The notes: generated by a model from the sequence alone, not told the origin. A DNA stretch of 64,000 nucleotides from Cnuibacter physcomitrellae (GCF_014640535.1 NZ_BMHD01000001.1:1986214-2050213), one strand, 5' to 3'. Shown: positions 35,106 to 44,537, numbered from the stretch's first letter. Program-made: numbers and translations.

Positions 35106-35160
35106 TCACGAAATACGGCGAAGCTCGCCGAATACGGGGCCGCTTCGCCGTATCCCGTGA
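35106..35160. repeat. family A inverted repeat
   Basis: A 19-base arm with TACGGCGAAGC (35106-35124) pairs with GCTTCGCCGTA... (35142-35160) with two mismatches; an extra GAATACGG is in the loop and GACGAGCGACGG follows. It ends 13 bases before the thioredoxin-like gene's stop. Confidence 0.8.
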
Positions 35161-35172
35161 CGAGCGACGGCG

Positions 35173-35490
35173 TCAGGCGGGGAGGGCGGCCGCGATCGCG
35201 GTGAGCAGCTGCGGCACGGTGGGCGCGCCCGACGCGCGGAACAGCTCGGGCGCATCCAGCCCCGCTGGGGCCTCCAGCGCAGCCGCGCCCGGCACGGCCG
35301 CCCGGATCACGAGGGTCGGGGTCGAGGTGATCGCGGCCTCCTCGGACTCGGCGGGGGCGTCGGCGACGTTCACCTCGCGCCACGCGACGCGGTCGCCCAG
35401 CAGCTCCTCCGCACGGGCGACGGCGACCCGCGCCGCGGTGCACGCACCGCAGAAGCTCGACGTGTAGAGCGTCACGCTCAGCTCGGCCAC
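35173..35490 (-). CDS. thioredoxin/glutaredoxin-like protein
   Basis: 105-aa thioredoxin-fold protein starting LSVTLYTSSFCGACTAARVAV; the active site is CGAC. The cis-Pro follows in ITSTPTLVI. GGAGGAGG precedes GTG 35490. Probably a small dithiol oxidoreductase in the cytosol; actinobacteria often use such proteins with mycothiol or thioredoxin reductase. Confidence 0.88.
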   Translation of the reverse strand: MAELSVTLYTSSFCGACTAARVAVARAEELLGDRVAWREVNVADAPAESEEAAITSTPTLVIRAAVPGAAALEAPAGLDAPELFRASGAPTVPQLLTAIAAALPA

Positions 35491-35547
35491 CGGACCACCT
35501 CCTCCGCAGGTGCAACCGTGGGCACGCGCCAGGGATTCCGCGGGCGC

Positions 35548-35562
35548 TACCGTGGGGCCATG
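35548..35562 (+). promoter_or_regulatory. leaderless promoter of lacI-type gene
   Basis: TACCGT (35548-35553) ends six bases before ATG 35560. Confidence 0.55.
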
Positions 35563-36555
35563 GTCCCGCGCCCGTCCCGCCCCACCGTGCAGGACGTCGC
35601 GCGGCGCGCGGGGGTCGGCGTCGGCACCGTCTCGCGCGTGCTCAACGACCTCCCGAACGTCGCCGAGGCCACGAAGCGGCGCGTGCAGACCGCGATCGAC
35701 GAGCTCGGCTACCGGCGCAACAGCGCCGCCAGCGCCCTGCGCCGCGGGACCGGGATCACGATCGGGCTCCTCGTCGACGACCTCGCCGACCCCTTCTACT
35801 CGCTGGTGCACCGCGCGGTGGAGGACGCCGCGCTCGAGAACGACTGGGCCCTCCTCGCGCTGTCGACGGCGGGCGACGGAGAGCGCGCCCGCCGCCAGAT
35901 CGCCGGCCTCGCCTCGCGCGGGGTGGACGGCCTGCTGGTGATGCTGCCGGAGGGCTCCCGGGAGGCGGAGGTGCTGCACGGCGTCGAGGCGGGCACCGCT
36001 GTCGTGTACCTCGATCGCCCACCCGTCTCCGCCGACGCCGACACCGTGCTCGCCGACAATCGGGCGGGCGCGCGCCTCGGCGTCGAGCACCTGATCGCCC
36101 GCGGCCACCGACGCATCGGATGCCTGGCGGACCGCGCGGGGATCTGGACGTCGCGCGAACGGGTCGAGGGCTACCGGGAGGCGCTCCGCGCCGCCGGCAT
36201 CCGGCCGGACGGCGCCCTGGTGCACTCCCGCGTGGGGCCTCACGCCGAGGCGGGCGGCGTGATCGAGCGGATGCTGCGCCTGCCCGATCCGCCCACCGCC
36301 CTGTTCACCGCGAACAACCGCGTCACGGCCGCTGCGCTCCGTGCGCTGGCGGCGGCGGGCATCCGACTCGACATGGTGGGATTCGACGACCTCGAGCTCG
36401 CCGACCTCCTCGACCCGCCGCTCACGGTCGTGGAGCAGGATGCGGAGCGGCTCGGCGCGACGGCGGCCCTCCGCCTGCAGCAGCGCCTGGCGGGCGACCG
36501 CGGCCCCGCCACCCACGACGTCGTCGTGCCGCGGCTCCTCGTCCGCACGCGCTGA
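35560..36555 (+). CDS. LacI-family transcriptional regulator
   Basis: 331-aa repressor: N-terminal HTH TVQDVARRAGVGVGTVSRVL with hinge NSAASALRRGTG, followed by the type I periplasmic-binding ligand domain (IGLLVDDLADPFYSLV through MVGFDDLELADLLDPPLTVV). ATG 35560 was chosen over 35518 because of the TACCGT hexamer. It precedes the GH92 gene, whose promoter contains TGGAATCGATTCCA, a LacI-type operator, so it very likely controls mannosidase expression. Confidence 0.92.
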   Translation: MVPRPSRPTVQDVARRAGVGVGTVSRVLNDLPNVAEATKRRVQTAIDELGYRRNSAASALRRGTGITIGLLVDDLADPFYSLVHRAVEDAALENDWALLALSTAGDGERARRQIAGLASRGVDGLLVMLPEGSREAEVLHGVEAGTAVVYLDRPPVSADADTVLADNRAGARLGVEHLIARGHRRIGCLADRAGIWTSRERVEGYREALRAAGIRPDGALVHSRVGPHAEAGGVIERMLRLPDPPTALFTANNRVTAAALRALAAAGIRLDMVGFDDLELADLLDPPLTVVEQDAERLGATAALRLQQRLAGDRGPATHDVVVPRLLVRTR

Positions 36556-36610
36556 TCCGTCACTTTCGGCTAGTCATGGGGCGTGGCACCAGCCGAAAGT
36601 GACGGATCAG
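36552..36610. terminator. 20-bp perfect hairpin at end of lacI-type gene
   Basis: CTGATCCGTCACTTTCGGCT (36552-36571) pairs with its exact complement at 36591-36610 around a 19-base loop, and overlaps the stop codon. Strong terminator candidate without a U tract. Confidence 0.85.
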
Positions 36611-36664
36611 GGTGCGAGAGGGGTGTCCCCCTTGCGGGGGGCATGAGGTTCACCTAGGCTCGCC

Positions 36665-36678
36665 TGGAATCGATTCCA
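36665..36678. promoter_or_regulatory. LacI-type operator of the GH92 gene
   Basis: TGGAATCGATTCCA is a perfect 14-base palindrome with central CG, the classical LacI/PurR geometry, 48 bases upstream of GTG 36727. Confidence 0.8.
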
Positions 36679-36726
36679 ACGGTGGGTCAACGCCAGGAAC
36701 GCCGGAGCCGTCAGAGAGGACGCAGA

Positions 36727-39414
36727 GTGCCACGACGTGCAGTCACTCGAAGAACATCCACCACCCTCGCCGCGGGTCTCACCGCGGTGGGACTCGCGGT
36801 CAGCGGCATAGCCGGAGCCGGCGCCGCGAGCGCGGCACCCGCGACCGCCCCGGGCGACATCGCGAGCGCCGCCGCAGCCGGCGACTACGCGTCCCTGGTC
36901 AACCCGTTCGTGGGCACGGAGGACGAGGGCAACGCCTACCCCGGCGCGACGCTCCCCTTCGGCATGGTGCAGCTCAGCCCCGACAACACGAACACCTACG
37001 GATCGACCTCCTACTCGAACGAGGCCGGCCAGGTCTGGGGCTTCAGCCACCGACACGTCAACAGCGCCGGATGCCCGGCCGCCGGCGAGGTGCTCGTCAC
37101 GCCGAGCACCGCATCCGACCCGATCACCGACCGGCAGTTCATCCCGATCACGCCGGGCACGGAGTCGGCCGAGGCCGGCTACTACACCGCCACCCTCGAC
37201 AGCGGCGTCACCGCCGAGCTCACCGCCACCGAGCGGACGGGCGTGCACCGCTACACCTTCCCGGCGACCACCACCGCGAACCTGTCCTTCAACGTCGGGC
37301 AGACCCTGCGCGACGCGGGCGCCTCCTCCATCGCCTGGGTCGACGACCACACCCTCGAGGGGTGGGTCGACAACGGAGGCTTCTGCGGCGGGACCGATCG
37401 CAAGGAGCGCGTGTTCTTCAGCGCGACCTTCGACCGCCCCGCGGCCGTCCAGGAGACGTGGCAGGGCGGCACCGTGCAGCCCGCGCTCTCGAGCGAGGTG
37501 GCGAGCGGGTCGAACGGCGCCGTCGCCGTCTTCGACACCACCGCCGACCAGACCGTCGAGGTCGAGGTGGGCGTCTCGTTCGTCGACGTCGACGGAGCCC
37601 GGGCGAACCGCGTCGCCGAGCTGGGAGCCGAGGGCACCCCGTTCGACGACGTGCGTGCCTTCGCCCACGAGGCCTGGAACGAGCAGCTGAGCGTCGCGCA
37701 GGTCGAGGCCTCGGCGGACGCCCAGCGGATCTTCTACACGCAGCTCTACAAGTCGCTGCTCTCGCCCACGATCGGCAGCGACGTCGACGGTCGCTACCGC
37801 GGCCAGGACGGCCAGATCCACACCGCCGACGGATGGACGTACCACCAGACCTTCTCGCTCTGGGACACCTACCGGACCCAGGCCGCGCTGCACGCCCTGC
37901 TCGTGCCCGACACCGCCGAGGACATCGTGCGCTCGATGCTCCAGCAGCGGGTCGAGGGCGGATGGCTGCCGCGCTGGTCGCTGGGTTCGATCGAGACGAA
38001 CATCATGGCCGGCGACCCCGTCTCCGCCTGGCTCGCGGAGAACTTCGCCTACGGCACGGTGCCGGCCGACATCTCGGACGAGCTCTGGGGCTACCTCGTC
38101 GAGAACGCCACCACCGCGCCGCCGGAGGGCGGACTCGGCAACGGCCGCCTGAGCGCGGAGTACTACCTGGCGAACGGGCACATCCCGTACTACTCCGAGA
38201 ACGACCCCGGCCTCGGCCAGCAGTACGAGGAGTACCGCCACGGCGGATCCGCCACCATGGAGTTCTCGGTGTCGGATGCGGCGATCGGCGCGGCGGCCAC
38301 CCGCCTCGGCAAGCCGGAGGCGGCGGAGTTCCTGCAGCGCGGACGCAACTGGCAGAACCTGTGGAACCCGGCGGTCGAGCTGTCGGGCGGCTTCACGGGG
38401 ATCGTCAACGCGGTGCGTCCGGACGGCAGCTTCGTGCCGGTCGACGAGAACGCCCAGGTGCAGGAGTCGGGCTTCCACGAGGGCACGCAGTGGCAGTACC
38501 AGTGGATGGCCGGCCAGGACTTCAGCGGCCTGCAGGAGAAGATGGGCGGCACCGAGGGCTTCCTCGACCGGCTCGACTACTACTTCGACCTGCCCGCGCT
38601 GCAGGCTCAGCCCGGCGTCTCGCCGGAGCACTGGGCGGCCGGCGGCAGCGACTACTACTCGAGCATCGGCTACAACCCGGGCAACGAGCCGACGATCATG
38701 AACCCGTGGCTGTACAGCTCCGCGGGTGAGCCGTGGAAGGTGAACGACGTCCTCGCCGCGAACCTCAACCGCTTCCCCGACACGCCTGGGGGCGGCGTCG
38801 GCAACGACGACCTCGGCACGATGTCGTCGTGGTACGTGTTCGCGACGCTCGGCTTCGAGCCGATCGTGCCCGGATCCGGGATCCTCGCGTTCAACGCGCC
38901 CCGGGTGCAGGCGGCGACCGTGCGCGTCGGAGACTCGACCCTCACCATCTCGGCACCGGGTGCGACGGAGTCGACGCCCAGCTACATCCGTTCGCTCAGC
39001 GTCGACGGGGTCGACCACACGGCGACGTGGGCGGATGTCGACCAGCTGGCCGACGGCGGATCGCTCGTCTTCGGCCTCACCTCGGATGCGGCGGCCGCGC
39101 CGACGCTCACGTGGGGCACCGCGGTCGCCGACCGCCTCCCGAGCGTGGCCGATCCTGCCTCCGGCTGGGTGCCGGGCGTGAGCCCCGGCGCCGACCCGGG
39201 CGACGGCGGAGCCGACCCCGGGACGCCCGGGACGCCCGGCGGCGGTGCCGGCGCGGCTCCCGCGGCTCCCGCCGACGGCACGGCCGGCGGGCAGCTCGCC
39301 GCGACGGGCGCGGAGCCCGTGCTGCCGCTGCAGCTCGCCGCGCTCGCGCTGCTCCTCGGCGGCGCCGCCGTCGTGGCCCGCGTCCTCCTCCGCCGGAGGC
39401 CCGCCCGCCGCTGA
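36727..39414 (+). CDS. cell-wall-anchored GH92 alpha-mannosidase
   Basis: 895-aa secreted enzyme removing alpha-linked mannose from glycans. Signal peptide (residues 1 to about 37, RRTSTTLAAGLTAVGL ... ASA-AP); GH92 blocks VNPFVGTEDEGNAYPGA, FGMVQLSPDN, GFSHRHVNSAGCP, FSLWDTYRTQAALHALL, FSVSDAAIGAAATRLG, NEPTIMNPWLYSSAGEPWK and NDDLGTMSSWYVFATLGFEP are easily seen. A Pro/Gly/Ala linker leads to LAATG at 857-861, a hydrophobic helix and RRRPARR: a sortase (class E-type LAxTG) anchor. No sortase is in the window. GTG 36727 has AGAGGA upstream. Confidence 0.94.
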   Translation: MPRRAVTRRTSTTLAAGLTAVGLAVSGIAGAGAASAAPATAPGDIASAAAAGDYASLVNPFVGTEDEGNAYPGATLPFGMVQLSPDNTNTYGSTSYSNEAGQVWGFSHRHVNSAGCPAAGEVLVTPSTASDPITDRQFIPITPGTESAEAGYYTATLDSGVTAELTATERTGVHRYTFPATTTANLSFNVGQTLRDAGASSIAWVDDHTLEGWVDNGGFCGGTDRKERVFFSATFDRPAAVQETWQGGTVQPALSSEVASGSNGAVAVFDTTADQTVEVEVGVSFVDVDGARANRVAELGAEGTPFDDVRAFAHEAWNEQLSVAQVEASADAQRIFYTQLYKSLLSPTIGSDVDGRYRGQDGQIHTADGWTYHQTFSLWDTYRTQAALHALLVPDTAEDIVRSMLQQRVEGGWLPRWSLGSIETNIMAGDPVSAWLAENFAYGTVPADISDELWGYLVENATTAPPEGGLGNGRLSAEYYLANGHIPYYSENDPGLGQQYEEYRHGGSATMEFSVSDAAIGAAATRLGKPEAAEFLQRGRNWQNLWNPAVELSGGFTGIVNAVRPDGSFVPVDENAQVQESGFHEGTQWQYQWMAGQDFSGLQEKMGGTEGFLDRLDYYFDLPALQAQPGVSPEHWAAGGSDYYSSIGYNPGNEPTIMNPWLYSSAGEPWKVNDVLAANLNRFPDTPGGGVGNDDLGTMSSWYVFATLGFEPIVPGSGILAFNAPRVQAATVRVGDSTLTISAPGATESTPSYIRSLSVDGVDHTATWADVDQLADGGSLVFGLTSDAAAAPTLTWGTAVADRLPSVADPASGWVPGVSPGADPGDGGADPGTPGTPGGGAGAAPAAPADGTAGGQLAATGAEPVLPLQLAALALLLGGAAVVARVLLRRRPARR

Positions 39415-39432
39415 CGCGTCCTCCACCCCCCT

Positions 39433-39492
39433 GGCTTTGTCCACCTTTCCGTCGCGAATCCCCCGATCGGCGACGGAAAGGTGGACAAAGCC
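39433..39492. terminator. family B hairpin, copy 1 (23-bp perfect stem)
   Basis: Arms 39433-39455 and 39470-39492 pair perfectly (core TTTGTCCACCTTTCCGTCGC); loop GAATCCCCCGATCG. It lies 18 bases after the GH92 stop. Confidence 0.88.
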
Positions 39493-39553
39493 GCATGTGG
39501 GGCGCACAGAGGGGCGCGCACGAGCACGCAGAGGGGCGTCGGAGGGGGCACGG

Positions 39554-39559
39554 TAGGAT
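39554..39559 (+). promoter_or_regulatory. -10 element of purA
   Basis: TAGGAT 61 bases upstream of ATG 39620; a GGAGG ribosome site is at about 39608. Confidence 0.5.
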
Positions 39560-39619
39560 CGAGTGTGATCCGGTGAGGGTCACGCCGACGACCAGACCAC
39601 TGCATCCGGAGGTTCTCTC

Positions 39620-40906
39620 ATGCCAGCGATCGTGCTGATCGGCGCCCAGTGGGGCGATGAGGGCAAGGGCAAGGCCACCGACCTCCTCGGCAGCCGCACC
39701 GACTACGTCGTGAAGTTCAACGGCGGCAACAACGCCGGTCACACCGTCGTGGTGGGCGACAAGAAGTACGCCCTGCACCTGCTGCCGTCGGGCATCCTCA
39801 CCCCCGGTGTCACGCCGGTCATCGCCAACGGCGTCGTCGTCGACGTCGAGGTGCTCTTCAACGAGCTCGAGGCGCTCGGGTCGCGCGGGGTCGACGTGTC
39901 GCGTCTCCTCGTCAGCGCCAACGCGCACGTCATCACCCAGTACCACCGCACGATCGACAAGGTCACCGAGCGCTTCCTCGGCAAGCGGCAGATCGGCACC
40001 ACCGGTCGCGGCATCGGCCCGGCCTACGCCGACAAGATCAACCGCGTCGGCATCCGCATCCAGGACCTCTTCGACGAGGGCATCCTGCGCCAGAAGATCG
40101 AGGGCGCGCTCGACCAGAAGAACCACCTGCTGGTCAAGATCTACAACCGCCGCGCGATCGCCGTCGACGAGGTGTTCGACGACCTCATGTCGTACCGCGA
40201 GCGCCTGCGCCCGATGGTGGCCGACACGTCGCTCGTGCTCAACCAGGCCCTCGACCGCGGCGACACCGTCCTCTTCGAGGGCGGCCAGGCGACGATGCTG
40301 GATGTGGACCACGGCACCTACCCGTTCGTCACGTCGTCGAACGCCACCTCGGGCGGCGCCGCGACCGGGTCCGGCGTCGCGCCCAACCGCTTCGACCGCG
40401 TGATCGCCGTCGTGAAGGCGTACACCACCCGCGTCGGGTCGGGCCCGTTCCCGACCGAGCTGTTCGACGAGTCGGGCGAGTTCCTCCGCTCCGCGGGCTT
40501 CGAGTTCGGCACCACGACGGGCCGCCCGCGCCGCACCGGCTGGTACGACGCACCCATCGCGCGCTACTCCGCCCGCATCAACGGCGTGACCGACTTCGTG
40601 CTCACGAAGCTCGACGTGCTGACGGGGCTCGAGCGCATCCCGGTCTGCGTCGCGTACGACGTCGACGGCACGCGCGTCGACGAGGTGCCGGTGTCGCAGA
40701 GCGACTTCCACCACGCGAAGCCGATCTACGAGGAGCTCGAGGGCTGGTCGGAGGACATCACCGGCGCCCGCACCTTCGACGACCTGCCCGCCGCGGCGCA
40801 GCGCTACGTGCTGGCGCTGGAGGAGATGAGCGGCTCGCGCATCTCCGCCATCGGCGTGGGGCCCGCGCGCGAGGCCATCGTCACCCGCCACGACCTCCTC
40901 GGCTGA
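39620..40906 (+). CDS. purA: adenylosuccinate synthetase
   Basis: GTP-dependent condensation of IMP with aspartate, first committed step to AMP. 428 aa, standard length. [67 protein letters not shown] and [12 protein letters not shown] are textbook motifs. Stands alone on plus strand; its terminator region holds a family A element. Confidence 0.97.
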   Translation: MPAIVLIGAQWGDEGKGKATDLLGSRTDYVVKFNGGNNAGHTVVVGDKKYALHLLPSGILTPGVTPVIANGVVVDVEVLFNELEALGSRGVDVSRLLVSANAHVITQYHRTIDKVTERFLGKRQIGTTGRGIGPAYADKINRVGIRIQDLFDEGILRQKIEGALDQKNHLLVKIYNRRAIAVDEVFDDLMSYRERLRPMVADTSLVLNQALDRGDTVLFEGGQATMLDVDHGTYPFVTSSNATSGGAATGSGVAPNRFDRVIAVVKAYTTRVGSGPFPTELFDESGEFLRSAGFEFGTTTGRPRRTGWYDAPIARYSARINGVTDFVLTKLDVLTGLERIPVCVAYDVDGTRVDEVPVSQSDFHHAKPIYEELEGWSEDITGARTFDDLPAAAQRYVLALEEMSGSRISAIGVGPAREAIVTRHDLLG

Positions 40907-40948
40907 CCCCGCTGCCGCCCGCGGCGGCGGTGCGCTCGGCGTGAGACC

Positions 40949-41019
40949 GTCGCTCGTCACGGGATACGGGCAAGCGCCGCGCTATTCGGCGAGCTTCGCC
41001 GTATCCCGTGACGAGCGAC
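40949..41019. repeat. family A inverted repeat (21-bp perfect arms)
   Basis: GTCGCTCGTCACGGGATACG (from 40949) pairs over 21 bases with the complement ending at 41019. A second half-hit GCTATTCGGCGAGC lies in the loop. It follows purA and serves as its probable terminator. Confidence 0.88.
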
Positions 41020-41180
41020 CGCACACCGGGGCGGACGGACCGCACCGCGGTGCGGAGGGCCGACCCGAACACTTCACCTGCGCTTTCCCGGGCCGCACCA
41101 GCGGCGGAGGAGTCCGAGGCGCAGGGTAGGAGGAGGCGCCGCGCGCATCCGCCACGGGCCGAGGAGAGCGAGGGCAGAGG

Positions 41181-41969
41181 GTGGCACGCGTCTTCATCAC
41201 CGGATCGACCGACGGCCTCGGCCTCGCGGCGGCCCGCACGCTGATCGAGGACGGGCACGACGTCGTGCTCCATGCGCGGAGCGAGGCCCGCGCCGCGCAC
41301 CTCGGCGACATCCGCCGCCGCGCCTCCGGCATCGCGATCGGCGACCTCTCGAGCGCGGAGGAGACCCTCTCGGTCGCCGAGCAGGTCGACGACATCGGGC
41401 GGATGGACGCGGTGATCCACAACGCGGGCATCGGCTACCGCGAGCCCCGCCGCATCGCCACGGTCGACGGACACGCGCACCTGCTCGCCATCAACGTGCT
41501 GGCGCCCTACCTGCTCACCTGCCGGATGCGGCGGCCGGACCGCCTGGTCTACCTCAGCAGCGGCATGCACCGCGGCGGCGACTCCTCGCTGACCGACCTC
41601 GACTGGACGGCGCGTCCCTGGAACGGCACGCAGGCCTACTCCGACAGCAAGCTCCTCGACGCCGCCCTCGCGCTGGCGGTCGCCCGTCTCTGGCCCGACG
41701 TCCGCTCGAACGCCGTCGAGCCCGGATGGGTGGCCACGAAGATGGGCGGCTCGAGCGCGCCCGACGACCTCGCCCAGGGTCACGTGACGCAGGCCTGGCT
41801 CGCCGCCGGCGACGATCCGGCCGCCCAGGTCACGGGCGAGTACCTCTACCATCGGCAGCCGCGGCGGATCCTGCCGATCGCCCGGGACACGGCGTTCCAG
41901 GACGCGCTGCTCGAGGAGCTGCGGCGCCTGACCGGAGTCAGCCTTCCGCGGGTGACCCAGCCGGCGTGA
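41181..41969 (+). CDS. short-chain dehydrogenase/reductase
   Basis: 262-aa atypical SDR: FITGSTDGLGLAAARTLIED at the N terminus, HNAGIGYREP, YLSSGMH and the catalytic YSDSK, with KMGGSSAPDDLAQGH and GEYLYHRQPRR near the end. Resembles retinol-dehydrogenase-like bacterial SDRs. GTG 41181. Its last 32 bases overlap the 3' end of the convergent regulator gene (41938). Confidence 0.87.
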   Translation: MARVFITGSTDGLGLAAARTLIEDGHDVVLHARSEARAAHLGDIRRRASGIAIGDLSSAEETLSVAEQVDDIGRMDAVIHNAGIGYREPRRIATVDGHAHLLAINVLAPYLLTCRMRRPDRLVYLSSGMHRGGDSSLTDLDWTARPWNGTQAYSDSKLLDAALALAVARLWPDVRSNAVEPGWVATKMGGSSAPDDLAQGHVTQAWLAAGDDPAAQVTGEYLYHRQPRRILPIARDTAFQDALLEELRRLTGVSLPRVTQPA

Positions 41970-42831
41970 CGGCCCCGCCCGCGTCCGACGACGCCGTCCC
42001 GGCCCGCGGCGTGGCGGCCGATGGGGCTGCGAGGGAGCCCAGCAGCGTCAGCTTCTCCGCGCTCTCGCTGCCCTCCTCCGCGTAGTACACGACGAGGATC
42101 ACGTCTCCGATCGGGAGCTTGTCGCGGAGGATCTGCAGGTCGCCGAGGAGCGGATGGTGCACGGTCGTCGCGCCCCCGTCGAGCGCGCGCACGTCGTGCC
42201 GAGCCCACGCGGCCCGGAACCGCTCGCTCGCCACCGACAGCTCCCCCACGATCTCGATGACCCGGGCGTCGTTCGTGCTGTCGCCGACGGACCCCCGGAA
42301 GGTCGCGATGAACGCATCGGCGGCCGCCGCCCAATCGCTCTGGAAGGCCTGCTCCTCCGGATCGAGCAGGAGGTCGCGCAGGCGGTTGCGGCCGGGCTGC
42401 AGCCGGGGCGAGAAGGCCACGGCGAGCGCGTTGGAGGCGAGCACGTCGTAGGTGCGCCCCTCGACGAAGGCGGGGACGCCGATCGAGGCCAGGAGGTCGT
42501 GCACGCGGGCCGGCACCCGTTCGGGCCGGCGCCGCGGACGCGTGCGCGGGCGCGGAGCGGTGAGCCCGAGCAGGTAGTCGCGCTCCACGTCGTCGAGCTG
42601 CAGCACGCGGGCCAGGGCCTCGAGCACCTGCGCCGAGGGGTTCGCGTCACGCCCGCGCTCGAGGCGGAGGTAGTAGTCCGCGCTGATGCCCGCGAGCAGG
42701 GCGACCTCCTCGCGGCGAAGGCCCGATACCCTGCGGTTCGGCCCGCCCGGGAGCCCCACCTGCGCGGGCGAGACGAGGGCCCGTCGCGCCTTCAGGTACT
42801 CGCCCAGCGGATTGTCCCGGTCCTCGCCCAT
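41938..42831 (-). CDS. XRE-family regulator with MmyB-like ligand domain (MLTR)
   Basis: 297 aa. HTH at about residues 30-85 (GLRREEVALLAGISADYYLRLE then RGRDANPSAQVLEALARVLQ) and the C-terminal MmyB-like transcription-regulator ligand-binding domain (DVLASNALAVAFSPRL, LLLDPEEQAFQSDW, HPLLGDLQILRDKLPIGD). MLTR genes typically sit beside and control a divergent SDR, exactly as here. TACCGT in coding sense (42838-42843) is six bases from ATG 42831, so leaderless. A Gly/Ala/Thr tail overlaps the upstream SDR end. Confidence 0.9.
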   Translation of the reverse strand: MGEDRDNPLGEYLKARRALVSPAQVGLPGGPNRRVSGLRREEVALLAGISADYYLRLERGRDANPSAQVLEALARVLQLDDVERDYLLGLTAPRPRTRPRRRPERVPARVHDLLASIGVPAFVEGRTYDVLASNALAVAFSPRLQPGRNRLRDLLLDPEEQAFQSDWAAAADAFIATFRGSVGDSTNDARVIEIVGELSVASERFRAAWARHDVRALDGGATTVHHPLLGDLQILRDKLPIGDVILVVYYAEEGSESAEKLTLLGSLAAPSAATPRAGTASSDAGGAVTPAGSPAEG

Positions 42832-42856
42832 GTCCCCACGGTAACGGCGACCGCAC

Positions 42857-42870
42857 CCCTGAGAGGGGGT
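42857..42870. promoter_or_regulatory. candidate MLTR operator
   Basis: CCCCT-GAG-AGGGG, perfect 5-3-5 inverted repeat in the divergent promoter between the MLTR regulator and SDR genes. Confidence 0.5.
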
Positions 42871-42981
42871 CCTGCCACTCCCCGGATGCGCAGGGGCTCC
42901 CCACCCCTCCCCGGCCGGCGCGACGCTCGAGGTGCCGGACGACATCCGTCCCGCACGCATCAGGAAGGACATCGGAGGACC

Positions 42982-43728
42982 ATGGACATCTCCACACGCA
43001 CCGTCTTCATCGCGGGAGGCACCTCGGGGATCGGTCTCGGGCTCGCCCGGCGCTTCGCCGCCGCGGGCAGCACCGTGATCGTCGGGGGCCGCCGCACCGA
43101 CCCCGTCGGCGACGGCATCGAGGTCGTCGGGATCGACGTCACCGACCCCGGCTCGGTCATCGCCGCTCGCGACGCGGTGCTCAGCGCGCATCCGGAGCTC
43201 GACCTCGTCGTCACGATGGCCGGCGTGCTCCTCACGGAGGATCTGCGCGACCCCGCACACTTCGCCACCGCGGAGACCACGATCGAGGTCAACGTGCTCG
43301 GCACCATCCGCGTGATCGACGCCTTCACACCCCACCTCATCGAGCGCGGCAGCGGCACCGTCATGACGGTGAGCTCGGGGATCGGCTTCCTGCCGTTCCC
43401 GCTGATGGCGACCTACGGTGCGTCGAAGGCCGCCGTGCACGCCTACTCCGAGGCCCTCCGGGTCCAGCTCGCGGACTCCGGGGTGGACGTCGTCGAGCTC
43501 GTCCCGCCCGCCGTCGCGACGACCCCGGAGAACAAGCAGCTGAATCCTCACGCGCTCGACCTCGAGGACTTCCTGGACGAGGTGATGGACCTGCTCAGCG
43601 CGGATCCCACGCCCGACGAGGTGCTCGTGCAGGGCGTTCAGATGCACCGCTGGGCGGAGCGCGACGGCACGTACGCCGACCTCGTGGCCCAGCGCTCCGT
43701 CATCCTGCAGCGCCTGCGCGCGCAGTGA
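42982..43728 (+). CDS. short-chain dehydrogenase (DltE-like)
   Basis: 248-aa classical SDR: VFIAGGTSGIGLGLARRFAA, MAGVLLTEDLRD, VSSGIGFLPF and YGASKAAVHAYSEALRVQL. The DltE-like branch (once linked to D-alanylation operons) acts as an oxidoreductase of unknown substrate. ATG 42982 follows GGAGG. Divergent from the MLTR regulator, a conserved pairing, so it is probably induced by that regulator's ligand. Confidence 0.9.
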   Translation: MDISTRTVFIAGGTSGIGLGLARRFAAAGSTVIVGGRRTDPVGDGIEVVGIDVTDPGSVIAARDAVLSAHPELDLVVTMAGVLLTEDLRDPAHFATAETTIEVNVLGTIRVIDAFTPHLIERGSGTVMTVSSGIGFLPFPLMATYGASKAAVHAYSEALRVQLADSGVDVVELVPPAVATTPENKQLNPHALDLEDFLDEVMDLLSADPTPDEVLVQGVQMHRWAERDGTYADLVAQRSVILQRLRAQ

Positions 43729-43764
43729 GGACCCCGCTAGGGCGTTGCGGGACGGGCGGAGGCC

Positions 43765-43793
43765 GGGTCGAATGGAGTGTCGACGTTCGACCC
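43765..43793. promoter_or_regulatory. 8-bp inverted repeat before DUF6328-type gene
   Basis: GGGTCGAA (43765-43772) and TTCGACCC (43786-43793) flank 13 bases and end just before the ribosome site of the next gene. Could be an operator or an RNA hairpin that masks the leader. Confidence 0.5.
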
Positions 43794-43804
43794 GAGGAGT
43801 GACC

Positions 43805-44374
43805 ATGGCCGCTTCCGACACCGAGGAGCAGGACGCCGTACCCGGCGACGGGCGGGACGAGACGCCCAACGAGCGGTACGACCGCAACTGGAGCGAGCTC
43901 CTGCAGGAGTTCCGGGTGCTCCAGACGGGCACGCAGATCCTGGCCGGGTTCCTGCTCACGCTGCCGTTCCAGCAGCGCTTCACCGAGCTCGACCCGTTCG
44001 AGGTGGGCGTCTACCTCGCGCTCGTCGTGCTCTCGGTCGTGGTCACACTCCTCGCCCTCGCACCGCTTGCCCTGCACCGGCTGCTGTTCCGACGGCGGGC
44101 CAAGCGTGCGCTCGTCGACGCGGCCAGCCGCATCCTGCTCGTCTGCCTGGGCGCCGCGTCGCTGCTGTTCGCCGGCGTGGCGATGTTCGTGTTCGACTTC
44201 GTGCTCGGCCGGACGGCCGGCATCGTGGCGGGCGTCGCGGTGTTCGCCGTCATCGTCGTGATCTGGGTGATCGTCCCGGCCGTGATGCGCTCCGCCCTGC
44301 GCGCCGATCCCGACGACGAGCGGGACGCCGACGACGAGCGCCGCCCCGACGGCGGCCAGCACCGCGCGAGGTAG
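43805..44374 (+). CDS. DUF6328-type four-helix membrane protein
   Basis: 189 aa: acidic N terminus, then YDRNWSELLQEFRVLQTGTQ leading into helices at about 43-57, 66-88, 103-125 and 131-150, and an Asp/Arg-rich tail. The NWSELLQELRVxQTGxQILxGFLLxLPFQ signature matches the actinobacterial DUF6328 family (function unknown). ATG 43805 with GAGGAG; the longer frame to 43745 lacks support. Confidence 0.82.
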   Translation: MAASDTEEQDAVPGDGRDETPNERYDRNWSELLQEFRVLQTGTQILAGFLLTLPFQQRFTELDPFEVGVYLALVVLSVVVTLLALAPLALHRLLFRRRAKRALVDAASRILLVCLGAASLLFAGVAMFVFDFVLGRTAGIVAGVAVFAVIVVIWVIVPAVMRSALRADPDDERDADDERRPDGGQHRAR

Positions 44375-44522
44375 CGGAGGGAGCGCCGGCCTGCCCGGGT
44401 TGAGACACCAGGGGAGATGGCAGGCCGGCGCGGTTCGGTTCCCCACCTGCGGCCGACCGTACGGGGGTCGCGCCGAGCTCGCACGGGGTTGCGCTCCCGG
44501 GCATGCCGCGGTATCCGGGCAC

Positions 44523-44537
44523 TACGCTGGGTCGATG
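44523..44537 (+). promoter_or_regulatory. leaderless promoter of pabB
   Basis: TACGCT (44523-44528) ends six bases before ATG 44535. Confidence 0.55.

Noticed and set aside
36644-36663. Possible second DtxR box (TGAGGTTCACCTAGGCTCGC)
   Set aside because: Only a half-site (TAGGCT-CGCCT) fits the consensus and symmetry is lacking.
36607-39507. 966-codon antisense frame over the GH92 gene
   Set aside because: Same GC artefact; the plus strand has signal peptide, full GH92 motifs and sorting signal.
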